From a virus, in the IMG/VR virus record IMGVR_UViG_3300047094_002116, positions 1 to 51,400 of that record: DNA of 51,400 nucleotides; one strand, 5' to 3'. Shown here piece by piece: positions 18,654 through 27,768 of the stretch. Below the pieces are notes generated by a model that saw nothing but the letters and a program-made list of their open reading frames with translations, did no database searches and had not been told where the DNA came from. Numbering within the stretch: the first letter of the stretch is position 1; every line of letters starts with the position of its first letter. Position numbers and translations under genes: made by a program.

Positions 18654-19667
18654 ATGGCAATTAAGAAAAAAGATTTTACAGATATTAAGAAAAAGTTTTC
18701 CACATCCGCTAAATACAAGCCTCAAGAGTACTTTGATTTAGGCCGTGAATTTTTGGATGCCGTTGGCTTACCAGGTCCAGCGATTGGTCACATCAATATG
18801 TTACTCGGTCACTCTGACACGGGAAAAACCACCGCATTAATCAAAACAGCGATTGATGCTCAAAGGAGAAATATTCTACCCGTATTTATTATAACCGAAC
18901 AGAAATGGGATTTTGGTCATGCAAAAATGATGGGTTTCGAATGTGAAGAAATTGTTGATGAGTCGACAGGTGAAATAGATTGGGAGGGTTTCTTTTTATT
19001 CAACAATAATTTTTTGTACATAGAACAAATCACAGATTATATCAATGAAATTTTGGATGCCCAGGAAAAAGGAGAAATTGATTATGATTTAGTTTTCCTT
19101 TGGGATAGTGTGGGATCGGTACCTTGTAAAATGACTTATGACGGTAAAGGTGGTAAACAACACAATGCATCTGTTCTATCTGATAAAATTGGTATGGGTA
19201 TCAATCAAAGAATTTCTGGAACAAGAAAATCTGAATCAAAATTCCAAAACTCACTGGTAATTGTTGCCCAACCTTGGGTTGAGCTTCCTGATAATCCATT
19301 TGGACAACCCAAAATCAAGAGTAAAGGTGGTGAATCTATTTGGTTAAACTCATCGATCGTATTGTTGTTTGGGAATCAAAAGGGTGCTGGTACAACTAAA
19401 ATTACGGCAACCAAGGACAAGAGAACTGTCAAATTTGCATCTCGTACCAAAATTTCAGTATTGAAAAACCACATTAATGGTTTGGGTTATGAGGATGGTA
19501 AAATCATTGTAACACCTCATGGGTTTATTTCGGGTAAAGATAGTACCGAAGAAAAAACTTCTGTTGAAAAATACAAAAAAGAATACGCCGATTATTGGAA
19601 AGAAATTCTCGGACTGGAAGGTGATTTTACATTGAAGGAAGAAACTGAGATAGATAATGAACAATAG
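18654..19667 (+). CDS. uvsX: UvsX/RecA-like recombinase
   Basis: An ATP-dependent strand-exchange protein that forms filaments on single-stranded DNA, driving recombination-dependent replication in T4-like phages. The Walker A motif is at about residues 54-61 (GHSDTGKT). A Walker B-like strand is LVFLWDSVGS near residue 150, followed by KIGMGINQRISG and the conserved LVIVAQPWVELP segment. The length (337 residues) is slightly below T4 UvsX (391). Its stop codon overlaps the GTG start of the next gene, showing translational coupling. The C-terminus is acidic. Confidence 0.85.
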   Translation: MAIKKKDFTDIKKKFSTSAKYKPQEYFDLGREFLDAVGLPGPAIGHINMLLGHSDTGKTTALIKTAIDAQRRNILPVFIITEQKWDFGHAKMMGFECEEIVDESTGEIDWEGFFLFNNNFLYIEQITDYINEILDAQEKGEIDYDLVFLWDSVGSVPCKMTYDGKGGKQHNASVLSDKIGMGINQRISGTRKSESKFQNSLVIVAQPWVELPDNPFGQPKIKSKGGESIWLNSSIVLLFGNQKGAGTTKITATKDKRTVKFASRTKISVLKNHINGLGYEDGKIIVTPHGFISGKDSTEEKTSVEKYKKEYADYWKEILGLEGDFTLKEETEIDNEQ

Positions 19668-20674
19668 TGAAAACATTATTAATTGATGGAGATAATTTAT
19701 TCAATCTCGGATTCTTTGGTGTCAGAGACTTCTTTGTTGACGGAACACACATCGGTGGATTATACCATTTCATCGACGCCATTCGTAAACAATTGGACGA
19801 ACACGATTACGACAAAGTTTTTGTCGTTTGGGATGACGAACATAACTCAAGTAGGCGACGAGAAATATACCCTTACTATAAGTTAAATCGTAGAGAAAGA
19901 CTGAATGAGTTCCAAAGAGAATCATTCAATATTCAAAAAAACAAAGTCCAAAATTATCTAGAGGAGTTTTTTATAAGACAACTTAAAGTTCCTTACAATG
20001 AGGGTGATGATTTAATTTCCTACTATTGTCTACACGCAGAAAAAGAAACAATTACCATTTTTTCTTCAGATAAAGATTTACTTCAACTTTTAAATTCACG
20101 AATTAGTGTTTATTCTCCACTTCACAAAAAATATTTTTACGAAGGTGATAAAATAAAACTTGATGAAATAGAAGTTCCTCACGTTAACTTACTACTTGCT
20201 AAAATTTTATTAGGTGACAAATCTGATAATGTTTTTGGAATATTAAACTTCGGTGAAAAAACTTTGGTTAAATTTTTTCCAGAGGTATTGGAACATCCAA
20301 CAACACTTGAACATATTCTAAGTAAAACAAAAGAAATATATCAAACTAAAAAATTGAAGGGGTTAGAAAATCTGATGAGTGGTAGATGTAAGAATTCGGA
20401 AGAGGGACTAGAGTTTTTCAATAAAAGAAGAATGATTATGGATTTACACAACCCTATGATAACTGAAAACGCAAAAGAGTTGGTTCTAGAAAACATTCGA
20501 GATAATATAGACCCTGAAGGAAGAAGTTACAAAAATGTTATTCGAATGATGACACAAGATGGATTTTTTAAGTATCTCCCTAAAACAGATGAAGGGTTTG
20601 TTGAGTTCCTTCGTCCGTTTATGAAGTTAACAAGAAAAGAAAAAAGAAAATTCAACAGAGAAGAAAAAAGTTAA
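19667..20674 (+). CDS. RNase H-like 5'-3' exonuclease (FEN family, T4 Rnh-like)
   Basis: A flap/5'-nuclease of the type that removes RNA primers from Okazaki fragments. The 335 residues (T4 RNase H has 305) show the acidic metal-binding motifs of the family in order: LLIDGDNLFNLGFFG at the N-terminus, VFVVWDDEHNSSRR, EGDDLISYYC, IFSSDKDLLQLL and LLGDKSDNVFGI (helix-hairpin-helix region). The start is GTG at 19667, overlapping the uvsX TAG by one base; it gives the conserved KTLLIDGDN start, so later ATGs would remove the first catalytic Asp. It belongs to the replication operon with gp32, uvsX and gp41. Confidence 0.85.
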   Translation: MKTLLIDGDNLFNLGFFGVRDFFVDGTHIGGLYHFIDAIRKQLDEHDYDKVFVVWDDEHNSSRRREIYPYYKLNRRERLNEFQRESFNIQKNKVQNYLEEFFIRQLKVPYNEGDDLISYYCLHAEKETITIFSSDKDLLQLLNSRISVYSPLHKKYFYEGDKIKLDEIEVPHVNLLLAKILLGDKSDNVFGILNFGEKTLVKFFPEVLEHPTTLEHILSKTKEIYQTKKLKGLENLMSGRCKNSEEGLEFFNKRRMIMDLHNPMITENAKELVLENIRDNIDPEGRSYKNVIRMMTQDGFFKYLPKTDEGFVEFLRPFMKLTRKEKRKFNREEKS

Positions 20675-20679
20675 AAAAA

Positions 20680-20710
20680 TTTGAAAAACCCAAAAAAACC
20701 CTTATATTTT
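20680..20710 (+). promoter_or_regulatory. Bacteroidota-type sigma-70 promoter candidate
   Basis: TTTG at 20680-20683, a 19-nt spacer, then TATATTTT at 20703-20710. The Bacteroidota housekeeping consensus is TTTG, about 19-21 nt, TAnnTTTG; only the last base differs. It lies 17 nt before the ATG at 20728 and probably gives host-driven early or middle expression of the gp41 region. Confidence 0.5.
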
Positions 20711-20727
20711 AATAAATTCAATAAATT

Positions 20728-21177
20728 ATGAAAGAACAAGATTTAACTAAGTTAGAATTCCTTATCACATTGAATAACAATATTGTTATTCAAAGATATT
20801 TCAATGTGAAAAATTACAATCCCGTGGCTGAGAGATCACTCGATGTTTATGAATACATGAAATATTTTGTCGAAGAATTTCTTATGGAACAGAAAATGAG
20901 GACCACAGTTTATATGATGGATCTCGTGGATGAGATTATGGAGGATCCTACAATATTGGAGACCTCTATGACCGATGGACCTGAAATTTTTCACTTCAAA
21001 ATAATGAAAGAAAATATGACAATTTGTCATAGATCACTAGATGCAAAAATTTTTCCACCTAAAATAAGATACACCGTAGACATACGTCAGCAAGTAAAAA
21101 GTGTACTTAAGGACCTTACTGACATTTTTGCAGCGAAAGATTTTGAGACAAATTACCTTGACTATAGTCTAGTTTGA
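20728..21177 (+). CDS. Hypothetical protein in replication operon
   Basis: A 149-residue soluble protein of mixed alpha/beta content. The N-terminal part has KLEFLITLNNNIVIQRYFNV, then a Met-rich helix (around residues 40-60) and a C-terminal helix with VKSVLKDLTDIFA. No catalytic motif, zinc ligand set or membrane segment is seen, and I do not recognise the family. It is preceded by a Bacteroidota-type promoter and followed 31 nt later by the replicative helicase gene. A helper role in replication, for example helicase loading, is a guess from position. Confidence 0.6.
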   Translation: MKEQDLTKLEFLITLNNNIVIQRYFNVKNYNPVAERSLDVYEYMKYFVEEFLMEQKMRTTVYMMDLVDEIMEDPTILETSMTDGPEIFHFKIMKENMTICHRSLDAKIFPPKIRYTVDIRQQVKSVLKDLTDIFAAKDFETNYLDYSLV

Positions 21178-21180
21178 TTG

Positions 21181-21187
21181 TATTTAT
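21181..21187 (+). promoter_or_regulatory. TATTTAT motif, candidate promoter
   Basis: TATTTAT 21 nt before the helicase ATG at 21209, in a 31-nt gap. It is unusual in preceding a replication gene rather than a structural gene, so the motif may not be strictly late. Confidence 0.35.
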
Positions 21188-21208
21188 CAATACACAAAAG
21201 AAAAAATT

Positions 21209-22591
21209 ATGTCGAGAAACTTTGAATATTTAGGAGAAACTTTCCAATTACAACTTATCAATCAACTTATTGTTGAGAAGGATTTCTCACACACTATCCT
21301 CGACGTGTTAGAATCAACACACTTCGAAAACAAGTATTTCAAAACACTTGTTCAACTGATAAAAGAGTATTACATCAAGTATGAATGCTCACCTTCCTTT
21401 GAAACACTTTATCAAATTGTTAAAAGTGAATTTCCACAAGAACTGATGTTGAAGATATTGAATGATACAATATCTAAAATTCAAAAAGCCCCCATCGATG
21501 GTCTTGCCTTTGTACAAGAAAAAGCCCTGAAGTTCTGTAAACAACAAGAATTACAGAAAGCCATTACCAAATCGCAAAAGATATTGGATAGTGGGGAGTT
21601 CGAAAACTACGACAAGTTAGAGGAATTGATTAAATCAGCTCTTCAGATTGGAGAAAACAACAAAAACATTGTAGATGTTTTCGATGATCTCGAGGACCTT
21701 CTTAAAGAAGATTTCAGACACCCAATTCCTATGGGTATACCTGGTATCGACAACCTATTAAAAGGTGGACTAGCAAAGGGAGAAATAGGTGTAATACTCG
21801 CTCCGACAGGGGTTGGTAAATCGACCATTCTTACTAAGATCGCAAACACAGCGTTCAACTTAGGATTCAACGTACTTCAAATATTTTTTGAGGACAACTT
21901 GAAAGTAATCCAAAGAAAACACTTCACACTTTGGACTGGAATCTCTCCCGATGACTTACCAAATCATAAAGAAGATGTAATTGCTAAAGCTGAAGAAATC
22001 CAAAACACTTCTCAAAATAATTTATACCTTAAAAAACTAGCATCAGATACATATACTATGACTCAAATCAAAAGTATGGTAAGAAAAATGATAGCGGACG
22101 GTAATCCAATTGATATGATTGTTTTGGATTATATTGATTGTGTCGTACCTGATAAAAACTTGGGAGATGAATGGAAAAGTGAAGGTTCTGTGATGAGGGG
22201 ATATGAGGCGATGTGTCATGAAATTGGTGTTGCAGGTTGGACTGCAACCCAAGGAAATAGGAGTAGTATATCCTCTGAGATCGTAACTACCGATCAAATG
22301 GGTGGATCTATTAAGAAAGCACAAGTTGGTCACGTAATTATTACAGTTGCTAAGACCTTACAACAAAAAGAAGCGGGTCTTGCGACAATGGCCGTTACGA
22401 AGTCTAGAATAGGTAAGGATGGAGTAGTATTTGAAAATTGTAAATTTGATAATGAAATGCTCGTTATTGATACAGAAAATTCTGTAACTTTCTTAGGATT
22501 CGAAGAGAACAAAGAAGAAAGAAAAAGAGACAGAATTAAAGAACTTATGGAACAAAGACAACAAAGATTGTCAGAAAAAACAAACAACTAA
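21209..22591 (+). CDS. Replicative DNA helicase, DnaB/T4 gp41-like
   Basis: A hexameric 5'-3' helicase that unwinds the replication fork. The 460 residues match the family (T4 gp41 has 475). Residues 1-150 form a helical N-terminal domain; the RecA-like motor follows. The Walker A motif is APTGVGKST at about 197-205. The conserved [12 protein letters not shown] and Walker [11 protein letters not shown] are at about 300-312, with a TATQGNRSS sensor segment near 350 and a late [11 protein letters not shown] arginine-finger region. The basic C-terminal tail ([19 protein letters not shown]) is helical. It lies 17 nt upstream of nrdB. Confidence 0.85.
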   Translation: MSRNFEYLGETFQLQLINQLIVEKDFSHTILDVLESTHFENKYFKTLVQLIKEYYIKYECSPSFETLYQIVKSEFPQELMLKILNDTISKIQKAPIDGLAFVQEKALKFCKQQELQKAITKSQKILDSGEFENYDKLEELIKSALQIGENNKNIVDVFDDLEDLLKEDFRHPIPMGIPGIDNLLKGGLAKGEIGVILAPTGVGKSTILTKIANTAFNLGFNVLQIFFEDNLKVIQRKHFTLWTGISPDDLPNHKEDVIAKAEEIQNTSQNNLYLKKLASDTYTMTQIKSMVRKMIADGNPIDMIVLDYIDCVVPDKNLGDEWKSEGSVMRGYEAMCHEIGVAGWTATQGNRSSISSEIVTTDQMGGSIKKAQVGHVIITVAKTLQQKEAGLATMAVTKSRIGKDGVVFENCKFDNEMLVIDTENSVTFLGFEENKEERKRDRIKELMEQRQQRLSEKTNN

Positions 22592-22607
22592 TTTAAATTT
22601 AATAACT

Positions 22608-23570
22608 ATGGAAAAGATTTTACAAGAAAATCCGAATCGTTTTGTCCTATTCCCAATCCAACATGAAGATTTGTGGAAACTCTACAAACAAGCTCAATCT
22701 TGTTTTTGGACAGCTGAAGAAATTGATCTACAACAAGACCTAACTGATTGGGAAAAATTAAATGAGGGTGAAAAATATTTTGTCAAGAATGTATTGGCGT
22801 TTTTTGCGGCCTCGGACGGAATCGTAAATGAAAACCTTGCTGAAAACTTCGTAAAAGAAGTTCAGTATACTGAAGCAAAGTTTTTTTACGGGTTTCAAAT
22901 CATGATGGAAAACGTTCACTCAGAAACTTATTCTCTGTTGATTGACACCTATATCAAAGATAAAGAAGAACAAAATATATTGTTCAATGCAATAGAAACT
23001 ATTCCTGCCGTTAAAAAGAAAGCGGACTGGGCACTTAAATGGATTGGATCGTCCTCCTTTACGGAAAGGTTAATTGCCTTTGCGGCAGTAGAGGGTATAT
23101 TCTTTTCTGGTTCATTTTGTTCAATCTTTTGGCTTAAAAGACGTGGATTAATGCCTGGGTTGAGTTTTTCCAATGAATTAATATCTCGGGATGAGGGACT
23201 ACATACCAATTTTGCGGTTCATTTGTATCGCCATCACATCCAAGACCAACTATCAAAAGAGAGAGTTTTAGAGATTCTAACCTCAGCACTTACGATTGAA
23301 AAAGAGTTTATTACCGAATCACTTCCAGTAGATTTAATCGGAATGAACTCTAAACTAATGTGTCAGTACTTGGAGTATGTTACTGATAGACTGTTAGTTG
23401 ATTTGGGTATTGGTAAAGTTTATAATTCAGAAAACCCATTTGATTTTATGCAAAATATTGCATTAGAAAACAAAACAAACTTTTTTGAAAAACGAGTATC
23501 TGATTATTCTAAACGAGGGGTGGGGGATGTAATTGAAACCAAAGAAATAAATTTTGAAGAAGATTTTTAA
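22608..23570 (+). CDS. nrdB: Ribonucleotide reductase class Ia, beta subunit
   Basis: Holds the di-iron tyrosyl radical that starts reduction of ribonucleotides to deoxyribonucleotides. The 320-residue protein keeps all expected metal ligands: Asp70 (FFAASD), Glu101 and His104 (MENVHSE), Glu162 (VEGIFF), and Glu196 and His199 (RDEGLH). The radical Tyr108 lies in ETYSLLID. The sequence is closest in style to the eukaryote-like class Ia branch ([10 protein letters not shown]). It is followed 12 nt later by the first half of nrdA and must pair with the spliced NrdA. The C-terminal tail NFEEDF would dock on the alpha subunit. Confidence 0.9.
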   Translation: MEKILQENPNRFVLFPIQHEDLWKLYKQAQSCFWTAEEIDLQQDLTDWEKLNEGEKYFVKNVLAFFAASDGIVNENLAENFVKEVQYTEAKFFYGFQIMMENVHSETYSLLIDTYIKDKEEQNILFNAIETIPAVKKKADWALKWIGSSSFTERLIAFAAVEGIFFSGSFCSIFWLKRRGLMPGLSFSNELISRDEGLHTNFAVHLYRHHIQDQLSKERVLEILTSALTIEKEFITESLPVDLIGMNSKLMCQYLEYVTDRLLVDLGIGKVYNSENPFDFMQNIALENKTNFFEKRVSDYSKRGVGDVIETKEINFEEDF

Positions 23571-23582
23571 AAATAAAAAGTA

Positions 23583-24773
23583 ATGGAAGTTGTAAAAAGA
23601 GACGGAACAAGAGAATATGTGAAATTTGAAAAAATTTCATCAAGAATCAAAAAGCAAACATATGGTTTGAATGAAGATTATGTTGATTACTTTGAAGTAT
23701 CAAAAAAAGTAATTGCTGGTTTATATGACGGAGTGACAACGGAGGAACTAGATCGATTGGCTGCGGAAACATCAGCATCACTAGTAACTAATCATCCTGA
23801 TTATTCTACCTTGGCGGCACGTATTGCGATTACGTCGTTGTATAAAAGAGTTGATAAAAGGTTCACTGCTACAGCAGATAAGTTATATCATTACATCAAT
23901 CCTAAAACAGGTGAGAAAGCGGGTATGATTTCAGATGAAGTGTACAAAGTAATTGTTCAACACGGAAAAGAATTGGATGCGATGGTTGTCCATGATCGTG
24001 ATTTTAATTTTGATTACTTTGGTTTCAAAACCTTAGAAAAAAGTTATCTACTTAAAATGTTTGGTGAGGTTGCAGAAACCCCCCAACATTTATACATGAG
24101 GGTTGCTGTAGGTATTTGGCTTGATAATTTGGAAATGGTACAAAAAACCTATGATATGTTATCACAAGGGTTATTTACCCATGCAACACCTACGTTATTT
24201 AATTCTGGAACCAAACGACCACAATTGAGTTCTTGTTTCTTGTTAGATATTGATGATGATTCAATTCCTGGAATTTACAAGACATTATCAGATTGTGCGG
24301 TGATATCTCAAAATGCTGGAGGTATAGGTGTAAATATTCACAAAATAAGAGCTAAAGGTGCTTATATTAAAGGAACCAATGGATCTTCAAATGGTATTAT
24401 TCCTATGTTGAAGGTGTTTAATGAAACTGCCCGGTATGTTGATCAGTGTTTTGTTCCAGATACAAAAGTTAAAACAAATCTTGGTTATAAAAAAATTTCA
24501 GAGATTACTGTTGGTGATATGGTTTTGAATTCAAACGGTACTTACAATCCAGTATCAAATGTCAAGAAGTTCGAAAAGAAAGAAAGAGATTTTATAACCA
24601 TCAATTCTTCTATTGGTGAGAATACTGTAACACGAGGGCACCTATATCTTACAATAAAAAATGGTAAGAAAGATGAAAACTTAACATATAAAATTCAAAA
24701 CAAGTTGGTAAAAGCGGAATGGGTTGAAGCTGAAAATTTGACAACTGAAGATATTTTGATTAAAATTAAATAA
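23583..24773 (+). CDS. nrdA: NrdA N-terminal half fused to N-intein
   Basis: Encodes the first 288 residues of the class Ia ribonucleotide reductase large subunit followed by a 108-residue N-terminal split intein. The NrdA part has an ATP-cone-like start (VVKRDGTREYVKFEKI), the redox Cys218 in LSSCFLLD, and ends in the conserved NETARYVDQ. There the extein breaks off at Cys289, intein residue 1. The intein shows block A (CFVPDTKVKT) and block B (VTRGHLYLT, with Thr62-x-x-His65 in intein numbering), then a WVEAENLTTEDIL ending and a stop codon. The rest of nrdA is at 25710-27500; trans-splicing would be needed to restore the enzyme. Confidence 0.9.
   Translation: MEVVKRDGTREYVKFEKISSRIKKQTYGLNEDYVDYFEVSKKVIAGLYDGVTTEELDRLAAETSASLVTNHPDYSTLAARIAITSLYKRVDKRFTATADKLYHYINPKTGEKAGMISDEVYKVIVQHGKELDAMVVHDRDFNFDYFGFKTLEKSYLLKMFGEVAETPQHLYMRVAVGIWLDNLEMVQKTYDMLSQGLFTHATPTLFNSGTKRPQLSSCFLLDIDDDSIPGIYKTLSDCAVISQNAGGIGVNIHKIRAKGAYIKGTNGSSNGIIPMLKVFNETARYVDQCFVPDTKVKTNLGYKKISEITVGDMVLNSNGTYNPVSNVKKFEKKERDFITINSSIGENTVTRGHLYLTIKNGKKDENLTYKIQNKLVKAEWVEAENLTTEDILIKIK
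24447..24770 (+). other. Split intein, N-terminal part (108 residues)
   Basis: Begins at the Cys codon 24447-24449 directly after the NrdA residues YVDQ and ends with the stop at 24773. Block A, block B with the Thr-x-x-His motif, and a terminal ENLTTEDIL are present. There is no endonuclease domain inside; the endonuclease is encoded as a separate gene downstream. Confidence 0.85.
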
Positions 24774-24790
24774 AATTTCTTCCACCTCTA

Positions 24791-24797
24791 TATTTAT
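24791..24797 (+). promoter_or_regulatory. TATTTAT motif before homing endonuclease
   Basis: TATTTAT 14 nt before the ATG at 24812, in the 38-nt gap after the N-intein stop. It suggests the endonuclease gene has its own phage-type promoter. An AAGGAG just before the ATG is too close (1 nt) to be a good ribosome binding site. Confidence 0.4.
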
Positions 24798-24811
24798 TTG
24801 TAAAAAGGAGT

Positions 24812-25702
24812 ATGAAAAATTTTTATTCAAATGATAAATCGGGAAAGAAAAAAAAATATCATTATATGATAACATATCATCCTCAAATAACAAAAGATAT
24901 TTTGGATTGGGCAAAAATTCATGGTTTGTATGGTCTTTCTTTTGATGAATTAAGTTATTTAAAGTTTCATAATTTAGAATCAGTACCATCAGACCAAAAT
25001 GGATTTAAACCTTTTCATGGTTGGTCTAAAGGTTATAACAAGAATGGAAAAATAAAAAAACTTGAAGAAAAATTCATTGAAAATGATTTATTAAAGTTTA
25101 AAGTTTCACTTACTACTGAGCAATTGGAAGGTCAAAAAAAATGTGGAATGATATCTCAAATAATACAAAACAATTATATTTTGTCGGAAAAAATTGATCA
25201 ATTATATGATAATACAATCCCAAGGAGACAAAAAGTTGATATGTTTTTAAATGACATAGTTGAAATTCCAAAATGTGAAATATGTAAGAAGACATGTCTC
25301 TCTAGATTGACACATAGGGAATTCAGAAAAACGTGTTCGGAAAAATGTAGACGGGAGTTAGAGGCTAGTTTTAAATCATATGTGTTAGATATAGGGGGTG
25401 AAAAAATTAAAGTTCAGGGATATGAAAGGTATGTATTACCAACTTTAATTGAACAATATGGTAGATCTGACTTAAAAATAGGATTCGAAAATAATCCTAT
25501 AGAATATACTATGGATGGAAAATTAAAAAATTATTATCCTGATATATTCGTTAAAAGTGAGAACAAAATTATTGAAGTAAAATCTACTAGAACATTTGAA
25601 CTTGACAGAAAAAAAAATTTATGTAAAAGAGATGGTTGTATATCAAAGGGATATAATTTTAACTTTTACATTTGGCACAAAGGAAAAATAAAAATAATTT
25701 AA
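24812..25702 (+). CDS. Free-standing homing endonuclease, Vsr/PD-(D/E)XK-like with zinc finger
   Basis: A 296-residue protein encoded between the two nrdA halves, presumed to cut intein-less nrdA alleles and so spread the insertion. The N-terminal 140 residues are Lys-rich and probably bind DNA ([17 protein letters not shown] resembles a helix-turn-helix). At about residues 155-185 two Cys pairs (CEICKK and CSEKC) form a likely zinc finger. The C-terminal nuclease core has YYPDIFVK then [11 protein letters not shown], the Asp and Glu-x-Lys of a PD-(D/E)XK or Vsr-type site, followed by [13 protein letters not shown]. Codon use is very AT-rich compared with its neighbours. The family call rests on motif and context. 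Confidence 0.75.
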   Translation: MKNFYSNDKSGKKKKYHYMITYHPQITKDILDWAKIHGLYGLSFDELSYLKFHNLESVPSDQNGFKPFHGWSKGYNKNGKIKKLEEKFIENDLLKFKVSLTTEQLEGQKKCGMISQIIQNNYILSEKIDQLYDNTIPRRQKVDMFLNDIVEIPKCEICKKTCLSRLTHREFRKTCSEKCRRELEASFKSYVLDIGGEKIKVQGYERYVLPTLIEQYGRSDLKIGFENNPIEYTMDGKLKNYYPDIFVKSENKIIEVKSTRTFELDRKKNLCKRDGCISKGYNFNFYIWHKGKIKII

Positions 25703-25709
25703 AAAAACT

Positions 25710-25907
25710 ATGAAAAATACAAATATTCAATTAGACCATCAAATTTTAGATGGTGAAATCGTAAGTGAAATTGTTAATCTAAATTTAGATGAGATTGAGT
25801 TAGTAACTATAGAGTCTATTCAGGAAACAAAAATAGATACTGAAGTATATGATTTGGAAATCGAGCAACTCCCAAATTATACTACAGATATAAGTTTAGT
25901 TCACAAT
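25710..25907 (+). other. Split intein, C-terminal part (66 residues)
   Basis: Runs from the new ATG to the Asn codon 25905-25907. It is longer than the usual 35-45 residue C-inteins because about 25 extra residues precede the VTIESIQ strand. It ends His-Asn as expected, but the +1 codon is ggc (Gly). Confidence 0.85.
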
Positions 25908-27500
25908 GGCGGGGGTAGGAGAAAAGGTTCTATTGCGGTATATCTTGAACCTTGGCATGCTGATGTATTTGACTTTTTAGACCTTAGAAAAAATCATGGT
26001 AAGGAAGAAATGAGAGCTCGTGATTTGTTTTTAGCTATGTGGACACCAAACCTATTTATGGAAAGAGTTGAGAGTGATGGACTATGGTCTTTATTTTCAC
26101 CTGAGGAAGTACCTGGTTTGATTGATGCATATGATACACCTGATTCGAAAGCTTTCACTGAGTTTTATACAAAATACGAACGGGAGGGTAGAGCCATCAA
26201 AACGATCAAAGCTCGTGAACTTTGGGAAAAGATTTTGGATTCACAAATCGAGACTGGTACTCCATATATGTTGTACAAAGATGCTGTCAATTACAAAACT
26301 AACCAAAAAAATTTGGGTACAATCAAATCGTCAAATTTGTGCTGCGAAATATGCCAATATACCGACAAAAACGAGATCGCAGTTTGTAATTTAGCGTCAG
26401 TAGCACTTCCTAAATTTGTGGACATTCCATCAGGAAAAGTACGTGAGAAAAACAAAAAGTTGCGGACTTACAACTTCCAAAAGTTATATGAAGTTGTTTA
26501 TCAAATGACAGTTAACTTGAATCAAGTAATCGATATAAATTATTATCCTACAATAGAAACAAGAACTTCAAATTTCAAACATAGACCCATAGGTTTAGGA
26601 GTGCAGGGTTTAGCGGATACCTTTGTAATGTTATCTCTACCTTTTGAAAGTCCTGAGGCTCAAAAATTGAATAGTGAAATATTTGAAACAATTTATTTTG
26701 CGGCGTTGTCAGCATCAAAAGATTTGGCAATGAAACATGGTCCATATGAAACATACGAAGGATCACCAGCATCATTTGGAAAGTTACAGTTTGATTTGTG
26801 GGATGTCAGTATGGAGAATCTTTCTGGTTTATGGGATTGGAGTACGTTAAAGTCTCAAATTGAAAAACATGGACTTAGAAATTCCTTACTTGTAGCTCCG
26901 ATGCCTACTGCGAGTACCGCACAAATTCTTGGTAATAACGAATGTTTTGAACCTTTTACAACTAACTTATACAAAAGAAATGTATTAAGTGGTGAATTTG
27001 TAATCATCAATAAACATTTGGTTGAGGATTTGGTTAACCTTGGACTTTGGAACGATAGAATTCGATTGAAACTATTTGACGGAAATGGGTCAGTCCAAAA
27101 GATAGATGAAATACCATCTGAGATCAGAGAAGTTTACAAAACTGTTTGGGAAATGAAGGGTAAAACTATTTTGGATATGGCTCGAGACAGAGCAATTTTT
27201 ATTGACCAATCACAATCTCTAAACATTTTTATGCAAGATGTAACACAATCTAAGTTATCTTCGGCACATATGTACGGATGGAAATTAGGATTGAAAACAG
27301 GAATGTATTATTTGAGAACTAAGGCTAAAGCTGCGGCGATCAAAGGATTGGGTGTTGATATGTCAGCGTTGAATACTCCAGAAACACAAGAAAGTTTCAA
27401 ACCCAAACCACTCGAAAACAATAATTTGACATTGACAGAAGATATGATAAACAAAGTTTGTTCTTTAGATGATCCAAATTGTTTGACATGTAGTTCATAG
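25710..27500 (+). CDS. nrdA: C-intein fused to NrdA C-terminal half
   Basis: The first 66 residues are the C-terminal split intein, ending in [12 protein letters not shown] and ISLVHN (His65-Asn66). Residue 67 onward is the large part of class Ia NrdA, starting [20 protein letters not shown]. The catalytic Asn209, thiyl Cys211 and Glu213 are in NLCCEI; Cys226 (VCNLASV) is the redox partner of Cys218 in the other half. The C-terminal shuttle pair Cys591/Cys594 is in DPNCLTCSS. The spliced enzyme would have 818 residues. The residue after Asn66 is Gly rather than Cys, Ser or Thr, and the block F His is replaced by Pro, so splicing may not follow the standard route. Confidence 0.9.
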   Translation: MKNTNIQLDHQILDGEIVSEIVNLNLDEIELVTIESIQETKIDTEVYDLEIEQLPNYTTDISLVHNGGGRRKGSIAVYLEPWHADVFDFLDLRKNHGKEEMRARDLFLAMWTPNLFMERVESDGLWSLFSPEEVPGLIDAYDTPDSKAFTEFYTKYEREGRAIKTIKARELWEKILDSQIETGTPYMLYKDAVNYKTNQKNLGTIKSSNLCCEICQYTDKNEIAVCNLASVALPKFVDIPSGKVREKNKKLRTYNFQKLYEVVYQMTVNLNQVIDINYYPTIETRTSNFKHRPIGLGVQGLADTFVMLSLPFESPEAQKLNSEIFETIYFAALSASKDLAMKHGPYETYEGSPASFGKLQFDLWDVSMENLSGLWDWSTLKSQIEKHGLRNSLLVAPMPTASTAQILGNNECFEPFTTNLYKRNVLSGEFVIINKHLVEDLVNLGLWNDRIRLKLFDGNGSVQKIDEIPSEIREVYKTVWEMKGKTILDMARDRAIFIDQSQSLNIFMQDVTQSKLSSAHMYGWKLGLKTGMYYLRTKAKAAAIKGLGVDMSALNTPETQESFKPKPLENNNLTLTEDMINKVCSLDDPNCLTCSS

Positions 27501-27527
27501 AACTACATCACAAAATTCAAGGTGGTA

Positions 27528-27534
27528 TATTTAT
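27528..27534 (+). promoter_or_regulatory. TATTTAT motif at start of baseplate operon
   Basis: TATTTAT in the 70-nt gap between nrdA and the baseplate genes, 36 nt before the ATG at 27571. It is the first signal after the nucleotide genes and could start the gp25-gp6 transcript. Confidence 0.4.
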
Positions 27535-27570
27535 ATGAAACCCATCAGTCTTCAACCGATGGAATAAAAG

Positions 27571-27759
27571 ATGGGAATTGATTGTAAAAAAAACCAAATG
27601 AAAAACATCCAAATTAAAGGATATAAACAAACATCGTCAGGAACTGACGATTACAGACGTGGAGATGAAATAAGACCAACTATTGTTGGTACAATCAATG
27701 AAGCGTCCAAAATTCTGAACTTAGTTTCAGAATCCCAATCATCTTTAGTGGTTGGGTAG
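27571..27759 (+). CDS. Small hypothetical protein upstream of gp25
   Basis: A 62-residue polar protein whose N-terminus (MGIDCKKNQMKN) and GTDDYRRGDEIRPTIVGTINEASKIL core have no motif I know. It ends 9 nt before the gp25-like gene and would be co-transcribed with it. A second in-frame ATG at residue 10 is an alternative start. It may be a small wedge or assembly protein, but this is inference from place only. Confidence 0.5.
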   Translation: MGIDCKKNQMKNIQIKGYKQTSSGTDDYRRGDEIRPTIVGTINEASKILNLVSESQSSLVVG

Positions 27760-27768
27760 TTCAAACGT

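Larger units (their letters stand above)
24447..25907 (+). mobile_element. Fractured-gene insertion: split intein plus homing endonuclease
   Basis: A 1461-bp insertion that splits nrdA between the codons for Gln (YVDQ) and Gly (GGGRRKG). It holds the N-intein with its stop, a separate endonuclease gene, and a new start codon with the C-intein. The layout matches the fractured-gene arrangement described by Dassa and colleagues (2009), in which split inteins flank a Vsr-like endonuclease gene. Removing it gives a continuous, conserved NrdA sequence. Confidence 0.8.

Noticed and set aside
24803-24814. AAGGAG Shine-Dalgarno before the endonuclease
   Set aside because: It is only 1 nt from the ATG, too close for normal use, and other genes here lack such sites.
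24447-25907. A group I or II intron in nrdA
   Set aside because: The sequence next to the exons translates into intein blocks A, B, F and G in frame with NrdA, and each half has its own start or stop, which fits a split intein.
27535-27567. A 10-codon open frame and weak 5-bp hairpin after the TATTTAT motif
   Set aside because: Too short to support as a leader peptide or attenuator; no matching amino-acid signal or T-run.
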